A stretch of DNA of 64,000 nucleotides, taken from Desulfosporosinus youngiae DSM 17734. Its GTDB lineage: Bacteria; Bacillota; Desulfitobacteriia; Desulfitobacteriales; Desulfitobacteriaceae. How positions within the stretch are numbered: position 1 is the stretch's first letter; each line of letters starts with the position of its first letter. The stretch is from the NCBI RefSeq assembly GCF_000244895.1, contig NZ_CM001441.1, forward strand, positions 4,988,198 through 5,052,197, read 5' to 3'. Shown piece after piece: positions 43,198 through 51,887 of the stretch. Position numbers and translations under genes: made by a program. The notes under the pieces are model-generated. The model was not told the DNA's origin. It saw only the letters and a list, made by a program, of their open reading frames with translations, and made no database searches.

Positions 43198-44595
43198 TTA
43201 AAATTTATGCATTCCTAATTTTTTCATCCTGTATTGGAGATTTTGCCGAGCAATTCCTAAGGATTGAGCAGCCCTGGTGACATTCCCGCTATGAGCTTTC
43301 AATGCTTCCCACAGCACTTGCTTCTCTACCTCACGCAAAGCATGAGCTAAAGTGCCGGACCCCTTTTTGTAGAGCTCGGTTGAACTCACCTCCTGACTGA
43401 GAAACTTTGCCTTTAGATAATGAGGTAAATGGTCCATAGTTATAACCTTCCGGCCGTCCAGCATGTTCATTGCGCTTTCAAGAATGTGCTCTAATTCGCG
43501 TACATTTCCCGGCCATATATATCTAAGGAAAACATTCTTTAGATCATCACCAATTTGAACCTCACCTAAGCCATAGATTTTTTGATACCGGTTCAAAAAA
43601 AAGTGAATCAAAGCTTCAATATCTTCCTTCCGATCCTTCAAAGGGGGAATAAAGAGGGTCATAACGGCCAGGCGATAAAAAAGATCTTTACGCATGCTCC
43701 CATTGTTTACTGACTCCCAAGGATCAACATTCGTAGAACTGATCACCCGGCAGTGAATAGGAATCTCCGTTGTCCCGCCAACCCGCCTCACCATTTTTTC
43801 TTGAACGACTCGTAAAATCTTGGCCTGCAAAGCGATACTCATACAATTTAATTCATCTAAAAACAAGGTTCCCTGACCTGCTTGTTGGAACAGTCCCTTT
43901 GATTCCACGGCTCCTGTAAAAGCCCCCTTGGCCGTCCCAAATAGGATGCTTTCCAGCAAGGTTTCCGGAATTGCCGCACAGTTAATTGCTACAAAAGGTT
44001 CATTTTTTCTAGGGCTATGATTATGAATGGCTTGAACCAGTAGTTCCTTACCCGTTCCGGTCTCGCCAAACACTAAGATAAATCCATCCGCTACCGCTGC
44101 TTTCTTAGCAGAAGCAATTAAGCGTTTCATCGTTGAGCTGGCATAGACAATCGAATCAAAGGTATAACGGGTTCCATTATTACTGCGCTGCTCCTGCCCT
44201 TCCAACCCAATCTGGTCGTGTAACTGCATCGTCTTAGTTAACAATTCTTTAAACTTGGTAATATCTTTACACACGGAATAGACCGCAACCACCTGATCGT
44301 CTTCTATCACGGGAAACGTACTGGCTACAATCGTGACCTCTTTACCTTTGTTTGTAAAATAGGCTTTATGCTTCTCAAGAACAGGTTCACGGGTAAGCAC
44401 AACACTCAAGTGTTCACTGCTTTCCACAGTAACCGCATCATAGACCTCATTCAGGTGCTTTCCAACAACATGTTCCGATAACAATTCTTCTAACTTAGCC
44501 ATTTCTGCATTATAAAAGATGATCTTACCCTCAGTATCTGTAACAATGATCCCTTCGTCAATTGAATTGAAGAGATGCCTAAAAACTTGAATCAT
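43198..44595 (-). CDS. Sigma-54-dependent transcriptional activator (PAS, AAA+, Fis)
   Basis: About 465 residues. An N-terminal PAS domain (about 5-110: FNSIDEGIIVTDTEGKIIFYN) probably senses a small molecule. The AAA+ domain has Walker A GETGTGKE, the sigma-54 contact loop GAFTGA and Walker B TLFLDELN. A C-terminal Fis-type helix-turn-helix (SLGIARQNLQYRMKKLG) binds the enhancer. No response-regulator receiver is present. I take the ATG at 44593-44595 behind AGGTGAT; 44613 is possible. The organisation is RocR/PrdR-like. The adjacent importer and the mttB genes with matching dyads are the likely targets. Confidence 0.92.
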   Translation of the reverse strand: MIQVFRHLFNSIDEGIIVTDTEGKIIFYNAEMAKLEELLSEHVVGKHLNEVYDAVTVESSEHLSVVLTREPVLEKHKAYFTNKGKEVTIVASTFPVIEDDQVVAVYSVCKDITKFKELLTKTMQLHDQIGLEGQEQRSNNGTRYTFDSIVYASSTMKRLIASAKKAAVADGFILVFGETGTGKELLVQAIHNHSPRKNEPFVAINCAAIPETLLESILFGTAKGAFTGAVESKGLFQQAGQGTLFLDELNCMSIALQAKILRVVQEKMVRRVGGTTEIPIHCRVISSTNVDPWESVNNGSMRKDLFYRLAVMTLFIPPLKDRKEDIEALIHFFLNRYQKIYGLGEVQIGDDLKNVFLRYIWPGNVRELEHILESAMNMLDGRKVITMDHLPHYLKAKFLSQEVSSTELYKKGSGTLAHALREVEKQVLWEALKAHSGNVTRAAQSLGIARQNLQYRMKKLGMHKF

Positions 44596-44750
44596 AATAT
44601 CACCTACAGGCATACTCCAACCCCCTTAGTCATTTAAAACACTATAATACTCTGATTCTCCAACTAACGATATACCTTTTTAAATGTCACTATACCGGCA
44701 TCATCCAATCATGAGGCTCTCATTTCAATAGCCGAGAATGATCCCTTGTT

Positions 44751-45623
44751 TCACAGGTTAGGGAACAAATCCTCAAAAAGGTCGTAAGCCAGACCTCGAA
44801 TAGCCTCGCGTTTATACTCCCGGGAGTCACGGCCAGGAATTGCTCGATCCACTACTCCTGTTAAATGATCGGCAATGTCCTCTGCAAGTTCTTGGTTAAC
44901 CCTCTTTCCCTGTAATTCCTGCTCCAACTCCTTTAAACGAAAGGGGACACGCCCTAACGCTCCCACTGCCCATCTTGAGTTTAAAATCCGCTGACCCTCA
45001 ACATCAAATTCCACCATTACCGCCATATTTAAACGAGCAATCGAAACCGCGGTACGGCTTCCGATTTTCCCAAAAGCGCTGATAATACGAGCTTTCTCCT
45101 GCGCTTTCCACAGAGGAAAATCGATCTCAGTGATCAATTCCTTCTTACGCAGACCTTGGCCATCTCCTGCTTGCAACTGAGCAAAGGGTAATCTCCGAAT
45201 GCCTTGAGGTCCAATCATACTGGCCCAAGCATCAAGGACCAGCAAAGCGGGTAGACTGTCCCCCGCCGGCGAAGCGTTAGCAATATTTCCGCCTATGGTA
45301 GCCCGGTTACGGATTTGAGCAGACCCCACCTGAGACGCGGCTTGGCTCAAACAACGAGCTTTCTCCCGAACGAGATTACTCTCACCGATTTGAGCAAAGG
45401 TTGTCCCGCTCCCAATCTTGATCCTACCATCAGCTTCCCTAATAAATTTAAGCTCCGGAATCAAAGAAACATCCATCAGCCAATCAGGATGTATCTGACC
45501 GCTCTGTAATTTAATGACAAGGTCCGTACCGCCGCTTATAAACATAACGTCCTCATTAATTGCGGAAATCTTCTCAATCCCGTCTGCAATAGTCGCTGGA
45601 CAAACAAACTGACATTTCGGCAT
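44751..45623 (-). CDS. Molybdopterin dehydrogenase FAD-binding subunit (CoxM/XdhB-like), orphan
   Basis: 290 residues. The FAD-binding fold of medium subunits of xanthine and CO dehydrogenases is visible in FISGGTDLVIKLQSG and RNRATIGGNIANASPAGD, with the C-terminal CO_deh_flav domain after about residue 175. Normally it transfers electrons from a molybdenum subunit through a 2Fe-2S subunit to FAD. Neither partner is encoded nearby, so it may serve a remote enzyme or a different one. It lies upstream of the sigma-54 activator in the same direction with a 155-bp gap. Confidence 0.88.
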   Translation of the reverse strand: MPKCQFVCPATIADGIEKISAINEDVMFISGGTDLVIKLQSGQIHPDWLMDVSLIPELKFIREADGRIKIGSGTTFAQIGESNLVREKARCLSQAASQVGSAQIRNRATIGGNIANASPAGDSLPALLVLDAWASMIGPQGIRRLPFAQLQAGDGQGLRKKELITEIDFPLWKAQEKARIISAFGKIGSRTAVSIARLNMAVMVEFDVEGQRILNSRWAVGALGRVPFRLKELEQELQGKRVNQELAEDIADHLTGVVDRAIPGRDSREYKREAIRGLAYDLFEDLFPNL

Positions 45624-45854
45624 CTAAAAAAACTCCCCTCGCTTCCTCTTTCCACCCGATCCTCGCATTTCTTCTTTAGATATTCGCTATCTGAGCCAGT
45701 ATCCCTTCCTTAAGAATAGGTAAGTTTCCGTATTGAAGCTGAGCGGGCAATTGTCTTATTTCTTGTCTCAAAAATCATACGCGCGTATTATGCTTTTTCA
45801 GGTTTTCGTTGATAGTCCTAACATCAAGCAGGGCTGCACATAGCCTTCAGTTGA

Positions 45855-45917
45855 AAAATCGGGCGGTTTGAGGTGTACTAACCTAGATTAGTCCAGCCTC
45901 AAAACCGCCCAATTTTT
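45855..45917. terminator. Terminator at the end of the obgE-yhbY run
   Basis: Arms AAAAATCGGGCGGTTTGAGG and GCCTCAAAACCGCCC pair with one bulge. They are followed by ATTTTTC on the minus strand and AATTTTTAAA on the plus strand, so the hairpin acts both ways. The rest of 45624-45980 (357 bp) shows nothing I can name. Confidence 0.85.
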
Positions 45918-45980
45918 AAATCACTCCATTTTAACAAACTTCAATATATTTATGAATCATTCATGATCGTCATTGGATCC

Positions 45981-46274
45981 TTACTTCGGCAGTTCTATGA
46001 CTGGCTTATCCTTTGACTGCTTAAACAACAAGAAGTTACGCCCGATAACTTGGACAAGATCTGACCCAGTCCGTTCGGCAAGTTCTGCAGCCACGGTTTT
46101 CGGCTCCTCCAGGCAGTTTTGCAAGACTCGGCCCTTGATCAACTCCCGGGCTTCTATGGTCTCGCTCGTTTGAGTTACGACATTTTCCGTAATTCCGCCC
46201 TTACCCACCTGAAGGATAGGATCCATTTCATTCCCCATGGCCCGTAAAAAACGTTTTTGTTTACCTGTTAACAC
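45981..46274 (-). CDS. yhbY: YhbY-family RNA-binding protein (CRM domain)
   Basis: 97 residues, a single CRM domain: LTGKQKRFLRAMGNEMDPIL, then GKGGITENVV (the GxxG RNA-binding loop region) and GRNFLLFKQSK. YhbY associates with pre-50S ribosomal particles. In Firmicutes it sits after obgE and before nadD; here nadD is 21 kb downstream past the accessory block, which marks the left-hand side of that insertion. Confidence 0.95.
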   Translation of the reverse strand: MLTGKQKRFLRAMGNEMDPILQVGKGGITENVVTQTSETIEARELIKGRVLQNCLEEPKTVAAELAERTGSDLVQVIGRNFLLFKQSKDKPVIELPK

Positions 46275-46297
46275 AGAATCTTCCCCCTAAATCTTCA

Positions 46298-47497
46298 CTA
46301 CTCATATCTCAAGGCCGCCATCGGTTCCAGCTTAGCCGCTTTTAAGGCGGGATAAAAGCCGAAGAAAAGTCCCACTCCAATCGAAAAGGATACGGCAAAT
46401 ATAATTGCCCATCCGGACAAAAGCGGCGGCCAGTTTAAAAGGTTCGACGCTATCAGCGCACTCCCTACCCCCAAAGCGATCCCCATAATTCCCCCGATCA
46501 GAGATAAAACAATCGCTTCTAATAGAAATTGCAGTAAAATGTCCCGTTCTTTAGCCCCCACAGCTTTGCGCAATCCGATCTCCCGGGTGCGTTCTGTCAC
46601 AGACACCAACATAATATTCATAATCCCAATCCCTCCCACTAAGAGAGATATTCCGGCAACTAAACCAATAAAACTCGTCAGAATCTGCATAATCGTCTTC
46701 GCTGATTGCACTAATTGCTGGACATTAAAGGCCTCGTACTCATCGTTCGTCCCATGGCGCACGTTTAAAATGCGCTTGGCACTGTCAATCGTAGCGGCTA
46801 AATCCGCCTCCCGGTAGGTCGCCCCTTCCAATTGGTCCACCCGCCGAGACTGAAACACATCCGACCAGGTTCCCCAAGGCATATAAGCATAGGCATTCTG
46901 GGGCCCTACGTTAAATTGAGAAAAGGCAGATTTATCCTTGGCCAAAACCCCAATCACCCGACAAGGAACACTCTGAACGATAACCTGCTGCCCTAATGGA
47001 TTTCCGGCCCCAAATAGATTCTCCCCTAAGGTTTGGTCGATCACCACCACCCGGCGGTCCGCGGCAAACTCCTCCTCAGAAAAAAAACGTCCCCTGGCAA
47101 TATCCCGATTGCGCAAGTCTGCAAACTCCGGGGTGGTTCCCACAACCATGGCTGAAGAACGCTTTTGGTTGACCTCTAAAGCCGTATACTCAATACTCGC
47201 CGGCAGCAATAGCTTAATTTGGGGGTGGGCCCGTTTTAAGCTTTCCCCATCCTGCAGAGTCAGGCGACTTCCCTCAGCCTGCCCACTAGTCCCAACAGAC
47301 TTGGCGTACAGGACAAACAAGTTAACTCCGCTTTTCTCCATTTCCTGCATAATAGCCGCCTTGCCTCCCAGACCGACTGTGACAACGGCGATCACTGCGG
47401 CAATCCCAATAATAATTCCCAGCATCGTCAACCCCGAGCGCAGCTTATTGGTCCTCAGGCTAAAAAGCGCCCCTCGTAATCCCTCTAAGAGACTCAT
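46298..47497 (-). CDS. ABC transporter permease, MacB/FtsX type
   Basis: 399 residues: an N-terminal membrane helix (LTMLGIIIGIAAVIAVVTV), a large extracytoplasmic MacB core domain (about 45-240) and a C-terminal FtsX domain with three helices (TRERTREIGLRKAVGAK precedes the second). Such permeases pair with a MacB-type ATPase and an adaptor to export peptides, lipoproteins or drugs, or to drive cell-wall hydrolysis. It overlaps the adaptor gene by 4 bp. No ATPase gene is in this operon, which is unusual. It lies between obgE and yhbY. Confidence 0.9.
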   Translation of the reverse strand: MSLLEGLRGALFSLRTNKLRSGLTMLGIIIGIAAVIAVVTVGLGGKAAIMQEMEKSGVNLFVLYAKSVGTSGQAEGSRLTLQDGESLKRAHPQIKLLLPASIEYTALEVNQKRSSAMVVGTTPEFADLRNRDIARGRFFSEEEFAADRRVVVIDQTLGENLFGAGNPLGQQVIVQSVPCRVIGVLAKDKSAFSQFNVGPQNAYAYMPWGTWSDVFQSRRVDQLEGATYREADLAATIDSAKRILNVRHGTNDEYEAFNVQQLVQSAKTIMQILTSFIGLVAGISLLVGGIGIMNIMLVSVTERTREIGLRKAVGAKERDILLQFLLEAIVLSLIGGIMGIALGVGSALIASNLLNWPPLLSGWAIIFAVSFSIGVGLFFGFYPALKAAKLEPMAALRYE

Positions 47498-48696
47498 GAG
47501 CCTCCACTTCCCACCTCAGGGGCGACGAGCATGCCTTCCGAGAAATCAGTCGAAGGATTTAAAACTACCTGATCCCCGGCCTTTAAACCGGAGGTAATCT
47601 CTTGGTGAGTATCATTGCCGATTCCAAGGGTCACCTCTGTTTTCTCCAGGCGACCCGCCTGGATTCGGTAAACATAGTTCTTATTTCCTTCTTGGAAAAG
47701 AGCTTCCTGCGGGACAGCTATGATCCCTTCTTTAGTCGCAATAACAATTTCAATCGTCACCGTAAAACCGGGCTTAAGCTCCAGCGGTGCTTTATCCAAA
47801 CGGATTTTTACCCCGACGGTCGGGGACGCGTTCCCCTGAACGCTTGGTTTGGCGACCGCCGTCGGAGATATTTCAACAATCGTTCCTTGAACTGTGGTTT
47901 CTCCCAACATCTTACTGGAGATAATCGCTTTTCCGCCAACTCGAACCTTTCCCGCATCTACTTCATTCAACTGAGCCTCAACATTCATTTGGGTCAGATC
48001 AGCGACCACAACTAACGGCAGCTGCGCGGATGCAAGACTGCCTTCTTGAGCATTAACTTCCAGAACCGTTCCGGCGATTCCGGCTTTATGGATCAATTGC
48101 CCCTGTTGCACCTGAGCAACTTTCAACATTTCCTGAGCCTGTTTTAAAGCCGCTTTACTTTGTGCCAAAGCACCCTCCGCCTGGTTAATAACCGCAGGTG
48201 AAATCGGGTTTTCCTGGAGCAAATTCTTACCGTCGCTCAGAAAATCCGGAAGCAAAGAGCTGGCACTAACAGCGCCGCTTTCCGCCCCTAAACCGCTTAA
48301 ATTCGCAGCACTTTGAGCTTTCTTCAGCTCATCTAAATTAGCCTGAGCCGTATTGACCGCTGCCTGTGCCGCCTCGACACTCACCCTTGCCTGAGCCACT
48401 TGGGCATCAACAAGCGTCGTATCCAGCGAAACGAGGGCCTGCCCCACTTTAACTGTATCCCCAACCTTGACCTCCACCTTCGCTACCTGCCCGGGAGTCA
48501 AAACGCGCACTTCCTGGCGTGACACCGGAACAACACTTCCCGTCGCATAGACATCTTCCTGCATCGAAACCGGAGCCACCACCCCGGCTTTGACCTTCAG
48601 TGGACCCTGAGGCCTTCCCCAAAACCACCATACACCCAAGGCTAACGCAAGAACAGAGAGCATTGCCCCGGCTATCCACCAGAGACGTTTCGTCAC
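47494..48696 (-). CDS. Efflux adaptor protein, HlyD/MacA family
   Basis: 400 residues. It has an N-terminal membrane anchor (about 6-26), a biotinyl-lipoyl-like domain (MQEDVYATGSVVPVSRQEVRV, LTPGQVAKVEVKVGDTVKVG), a helical hairpin rich in Ala and Gln (about 90-200) and beta-barrel domains to the C-terminus. The adaptor links a MacB-type permease to the cell envelope. In Gram-positive cells its target is the wall. The start is a GTG at 48694-48696 with GGGGGTAA. It follows obgE by 43 bp and is coupled to the permease, so it travels with the ribosome-biogenesis operon. Confidence 0.9.
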   Translation of the reverse strand: MTKRLWWIAGAMLSVLALALGVWWFWGRPQGPLKVKAGVVAPVSMQEDVYATGSVVPVSRQEVRVLTPGQVAKVEVKVGDTVKVGQALVSLDTTLVDAQVAQARVSVEAAQAAVNTAQANLDELKKAQSAANLSGLGAESGAVSASSLLPDFLSDGKNLLQENPISPAVINQAEGALAQSKAALKQAQEMLKVAQVQQGQLIHKAGIAGTVLEVNAQEGSLASAQLPLVVVADLTQMNVEAQLNEVDAGKVRVGGKAIISSKMLGETTVQGTIVEISPTAVAKPSVQGNASPTVGVKIRLDKAPLELKPGFTVTIEIVIATKEGIIAVPQEALFQEGNKNYVYRIQAGRLEKTEVTLGIGNDTHQEITSGLKAGDQVVLNPSTDFSEGMLVAPEVGSGGS

Positions 48697-48739
48697 AATG
48701 TTACCCCCAAATCAAGCAAACTACTTACTAACTCGAACC

Positions 48740-50008
48740 CTATACCCAATCAAACCTGACTCCCGCAATCTCCACTTGATCTCCTTCTTTGATTCCTTCT
48801 TCACGGAGAGCATCATCAACCCCCATCACCTTTAAGATATTTTGGAAACGATAAATGCTATCCTCTTGATCAAAGAACGTCATCTTAACATGTTTTTCGA
48901 TTTCAGCACCTTCAATGATAAAGAGACCCTCTTCTTTGCGGATTTCAAACCGCTTGCCTGTCTCTGCCTTTGTCACCCGGTGCTCGGCCGGCAGGCTGAC
49001 AATCTTCGGTGCCGGGATATCCGGCAAGACTTGAGCGATATGATAAATTAAGGTTTCTAAACCTTCCCCGGTTGCAGCTGATACCGCAAAGATTTCGTGA
49101 CGATCTCCAACCTCATTTTTCAGACGCTGCAAATGTTCTTCTGCACCCGGAATATCAATTTTATTAGCGACAATAATCACGGGGCGCTCAGCAAGGGCCG
49201 GACTATAGAGGCTCAGTTCGTCCTGAATAATTCGTAAATCCTCAAGGGGATCTCGTTCTTCCGAGCCGGAAATATCTAACACGTGCAGAATCAAGCGTGT
49301 CCGTTCCGTATGGCGTAAGAATTCGTGCCCTAATCCAGCCCCTGTATGAGCCCCCTCAATCAGTCCCGGAATATCCGCCATCACAAAACTTTCCCCATCT
49401 TCAATATCTACCACACCCAAATTCGGAACTAAAGTGGTAAAATGATAATCCGCAATCTTCGGCTTCGCAGCAGACACCTTGGAAATAATCGTGGATTTTC
49501 CCACATTCGGGAACCCGACCAACCCGACATCCGCCAAGAGCTTTAACTCCAAACGCAGCCAGCGTTCCACGCCCGGTTCTCCATTTTCCGCTATGGTGGG
49601 AGCTTTATTCGTATTGCTCATAAAACGGGCATTACCCCTGCCTCCCCGTCCGCCTGCTGCCACGACCACCCGCTGACCATGCTCTGTAATATCAGCTATG
49701 GTTTCCCCGGTTCCATCATCGAAAACCACGGTACCCACCGGGATACGCAGAACAATATCTGCCCCTCCCCGACCGCTCATATTTTTCGACTGTCCATGTT
49801 CCCCCCGATCCCCTTTATAATGTCGTTTATAGCGAAAATCAACGAGGGTTCTTAGCCCTTCATCTCCCATAAACACAACATTCCCTCCGCGCCCGCCATC
49901 TCCGCCGCTGGGGCCTCCTTCAGGGACATATTTCTCTCGACGGAATGCTACGGCTCCCGCTCCGCCGTCCCCGCCTTTAACATAAATCTTCGCCTGATCG
50001 TAAAACAT
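48740..50008 (-). CDS. obgE: GTPase Obg
   Basis: 422 residues in three domains: the glycine-rich Obg fold (about 1-158, KIYVKGGDGGAGAVAFRREK), the GTPase domain (G1 GFPNVGKST, G3 DIPG, G4 NKID) and the C-terminal OCT domain (about 340-422). Obg assists 50S ribosome assembly and links it to stringent response and, in Bacillus, to Spo0A activation. The ATG at 50006-50008 follows GGAGAA. It is 12 bp after the spo0B-like gene, the standard Firmicutes order. Confidence 0.98.
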   Translation of the reverse strand: MFYDQAKIYVKGGDGGAGAVAFRREKYVPEGGPSGGDGGRGGNVVFMGDEGLRTLVDFRYKRHYKGDRGEHGQSKNMSGRGGADIVLRIPVGTVVFDDGTGETIADITEHGQRVVVAAGGRGGRGNARFMSNTNKAPTIAENGEPGVERWLRLELKLLADVGLVGFPNVGKSTIISKVSAAKPKIADYHFTTLVPNLGVVDIEDGESFVMADIPGLIEGAHTGAGLGHEFLRHTERTRLILHVLDISGSEERDPLEDLRIIQDELSLYSPALAERPVIIVANKIDIPGAEEHLQRLKNEVGDRHEIFAVSAATGEGLETLIYHIAQVLPDIPAPKIVSLPAEHRVTKAETGKRFEIRKEEGLFIIEGAEIEKHVKMTFFDQEDSIYRFQNILKVMGVDDALREEGIKEGDQVEIAGVRFDWV

Positions 50009-50020
50009 ATATGATTCTCC

Positions 50021-50521
50021 TTAACTGTTAAACGTCACTAATTTATCCCAGAGGACTGACGCCTCATCAGATAAGATAAACTGACAAGTCATGCCCCCCG
50101 GCTCATCGAATAAATAAACTTCAGCATTTAAATCTTTAGAGTCTCTAAAGTTTGAAACTACTTCCATCCATTCCGTAGTGTACCCGTATAACCCATCCAC
50201 ATATTCTTCCCGCCAATGATCTTTCCAAAAGTCCGCCTGCTTCATCTCTTCCGGAAAATCCAAGGTAGCAATAACTCCTTCATGACTCAAACGAATCAAG
50301 AAACCTAATAGAATCGCTCCCAAAAAAGGTTCGGAAATCTGCGCTATTTTTTGTTCTTCGAGCGAAGCAACGCTCGTCTCCCGCATGTACCTTAGGGCCT
50401 CTTCAGGCCGATTAAGCTGTAAATTGCCCATAATCACCTGCCAGTGATTCATATAATCATGCCTTTGCAAGCGATACCACTGTAACAACTCTGACAAAAG
50501 AACCCGTTCTATCTTTGTCAT
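50021..50521 (-). CDS. spo0B: Spo0B-like sporulation phosphotransferase
   Basis: 166 residues. The N-terminal helix contains RHDYMNHWQVIMGNLQLN, the conserved histidine region of Spo0B that is phosphorylated by Spo0F~P and passes phosphate to Spo0A. The C-terminal region resembles a degenerate histidine-kinase ATPase fold without nucleotide motifs. Position between rpmA and obgE matches Bacillus spo0B. Sequence similarity outside the His motif is low, and Spo0F is often absent in clostridia-like lineages, so its partner is uncertain. The ATG follows GAGAGGG. Confidence 0.82.
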   Translation of the reverse strand: MTKIERVLLSELLQWYRLQRHDYMNHWQVIMGNLQLNRPEEALRYMRETSVASLEEQKIAQISEPFLGAILLGFLIRLSHEGVIATLDFPEEMKQADFWKDHWREEYVDGLYGYTTEWMEVVSNFRDSKDLNAEVYLFDEPGGMTCQFILSDEASVLWDKLVTFNS

Positions 50522-50660
50522 AATTTTACCCTCTCATCCATCACTGTTATTGTCCCAAAAACCACGAATATATGTATATCGTTCCGGCTCGTCAGAAACT
50601 TGCCGGTGCCAAGCAGCAAGCACAGAAGCCCCACTTGACTTATGGCCTTCTGACTAATAC

Positions 50661-50689
50661 ACGAAAAACCCCTGGGAAGACCCAGGGGT
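50661..50689 (-). terminator. Terminator after rpmA
   Basis: A perfect 9-bp stem (ACCCCTGGG, loop TCTT on the minus strand, CCCAGGGGT) is followed by TTTTTCG on the minus strand. It lies 16 bp past rpmA and separates rplU-prp-rpmA from spo0B-obgE. I see no clear promoter for spo0B in 50522-50660. Confidence 0.92.
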
Positions 50690-50704
50690 GATTGAGAAAA
50701 CAGC

Positions 50705-51013
50705 TTATTGGGCAATAGCCACCGGTGTTTTTGGGCGCTCAGCATAAACACTTACTTGTTTATGTGTCCGATCTTTATGCTCAAACTTGACATAACCGTC
50801 GATTAAAGCAAACAAGGTGTCATCTTTACCCAAACCACAGTTTTTAGCGGGATGAAACTTCGTACCGCGTTGACGTACGATAATCGTACCAGCTGTCACG
50901 AATTGGCCATCACCACGTTTTAAACCAAGGCGTTGCGCATTACTATCCCGGCCGTTACGTGAGCTACCTACCCCTTTTTTATGGGCGAACAATTGAAGAT
51001 TCATTTTTAGCAT
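50705..51013 (-). CDS. rpmA: 50S ribosomal protein L27 with cleavable N-terminal extension
   Basis: 102 residues from the ATG at 51011-51013, which has the SD GGAGGT. It begins [20 protein letters not shown]. In Firmicutes the first nine or so residues (ending in LQLFA) are removed by the protease Prp before L27 can reach the peptidyl transferase centre, and the prp gene is directly upstream. The start overlaps the prp stop by 7 bp. A longer frame to 51106 is only read-through of the same frame. Confidence 0.97.
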   Translation of the reverse strand: MLKMNLQLFAHKKGVGSSRNGRDSNAQRLGLKRGDGQFVTAGTIIVRQRGTKFHPAKNCGLGKDDTLFALIDGYVKFEHKDRTHKQVSVYAERPKTPVAIAQ

Positions 51014-51345
51014 GGAGTCCACCTCCTTCGATCGATAAATATATAGTCTTGGCCATAAGCCGCCTGTATTTTTTCGATACCTAACGCCATTGTCTGCAAA
51101 ATCCATTGGGCCTTCTCTAATTCCTGCTCAGAAACCTCTACAAGCTGACAGGTGATGTGTCCATCTGCCTCCCGAACCTTAGGGGCCACCGACAAGAAGT
51201 GCTCCAACCCATTGACAGCCGCGATACTCAGCGCAGAAACCCCCGCACAAACAATATCCTGGCCTTCTTCTGCAAACCCTGCATGTCCAGACATCTCGAA
51301 TTCACGAATTTGCCCTCGGTCATCCGCCCATATAATGAAACGAAT
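51007..51345 (-). CDS. prp: Ribosomal-processing cysteine protease Prp, with no standard start codon
   Basis: About 112 residues. Prp cleaves the N-terminal extension of L27. The catalytic pair is visible: His in [10 protein letters not shown] and Cys in [13 protein letters not shown]. The expected start falls right after the rplU stop, but the only in-frame ATG/GTG/TTG upstream is at 51456, deep inside rplU. The codon that would give the family's normal length is ATT at 51343-51345, 13 nt after the rplU TAA, with no strong SD. Translation may begin at AUU by coupling. The family call is firm, the start is not. The product of the gene is placed between rplU and rpmA, as usual. Confidence 0.88.
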   Translation of the reverse strand: MRFIIWADDRGQIREFEMSGHAGFAEEGQDIVCAGVSALSIAAVNGLEHFLSVAPKVREADGHITCQLVEVSEQELEKAQWILQTMALGIEKIQAAYGQDYIFIDRRRWTPC

Positions 51346-51358
51346 ACCGCTTTGGCGC

Positions 51359-51670
51359 TTACGCTTGGAGTGCCTCGACGAGAACTTTTGTGTAAGGTTG
51401 ACGATGTCCTTGTTTGCGTCGATAGTTCTTTTTGGATTTGTATTTGAAGACAACAATCTTCTCCCCTTTACCGTGCTCCACGACTTTCAGCACTGCTGTA
51501 GCACCTGCCACAACTGGGGTTCCAACTTTTACAGAACCGTCTTTTTCCACGAGAAGAACTTGATCAATCGTTACGGCATCTCCTACATTAGCATCCAATT
51601 TCTCAACGTATATTTCGTCGCCTTCTTGAACGCGAAACTGCTTACCACCGGTTTCAATAACTGCGTACAT
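51359..51670 (-). CDS. rplU: 50S ribosomal protein L21
   Basis: 103 residues beginning [20 protein letters not shown] and ending in the family's EALQA tail region ([19 protein letters not shown]). It binds 23S rRNA. The ATG at 51668-51670 has the SD GGGAGGTG; the upstream in-frame ATG at 51688 has none. It is the first gene of rplU-prp-rpmA and is preceded by a long leader and a strong promoter. Confidence 0.98.
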   Translation of the reverse strand: MYAVIETGGKQFRVQEGDEIYVEKLDANVGDAVTIDQVLLVEKDGSVKVGTPVVAGATAVLKVVEHGKGEKIVVFKYKSKKNYRRKQGHRQPYTKVLVEALQA

Positions 51671-51775
51671 TATTATTACACCTCCCATGCCCTAGACTCG
51701 CCATTGCAGGTCGGCTTCCCAAACGAAAAACCGGTTAATACCTGATTCGAGCGGTTGCGGTGAGAAGTCACCACA
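51671..51775 (-). promoter_or_regulatory. Probable L21 ribosomal-protein leader RNA
   Basis: The 5' untranslated region of rplU contains conserved-looking runs (GGTGACTTCTCACC hairpin, then CGCTCGAA, GTTTGGGAAGCCGACCTGC) that match my memory of the Firmicutes L21 leader, thought to bind L21 and autoregulate. I could not run a covariance search. Confidence 0.6.
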
Positions 51776-51782
51776 TTTAAGT

Positions 51783-51812
51783 ATTTTAGCATTTATGTGC
51801 TTAAGCTGTCAA
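51783..51812 (-). promoter_or_regulatory. Sigma-A promoter for rplU-prp-rpmA
   Basis: TTGACA (complement of 51807-51812), an 18-bp spacer and TAAAAT (complement of 51783-51788), placing the start near 51775, about 105 bp upstream of rplU. Confidence 0.8.
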
Positions 51813-51887
51813 CCTGTTAGTTTATTTCTATTAATTTATTTTGAGTTTATTTTTATTAGTTTATTTTCATCTTTACCTTTTACATGG

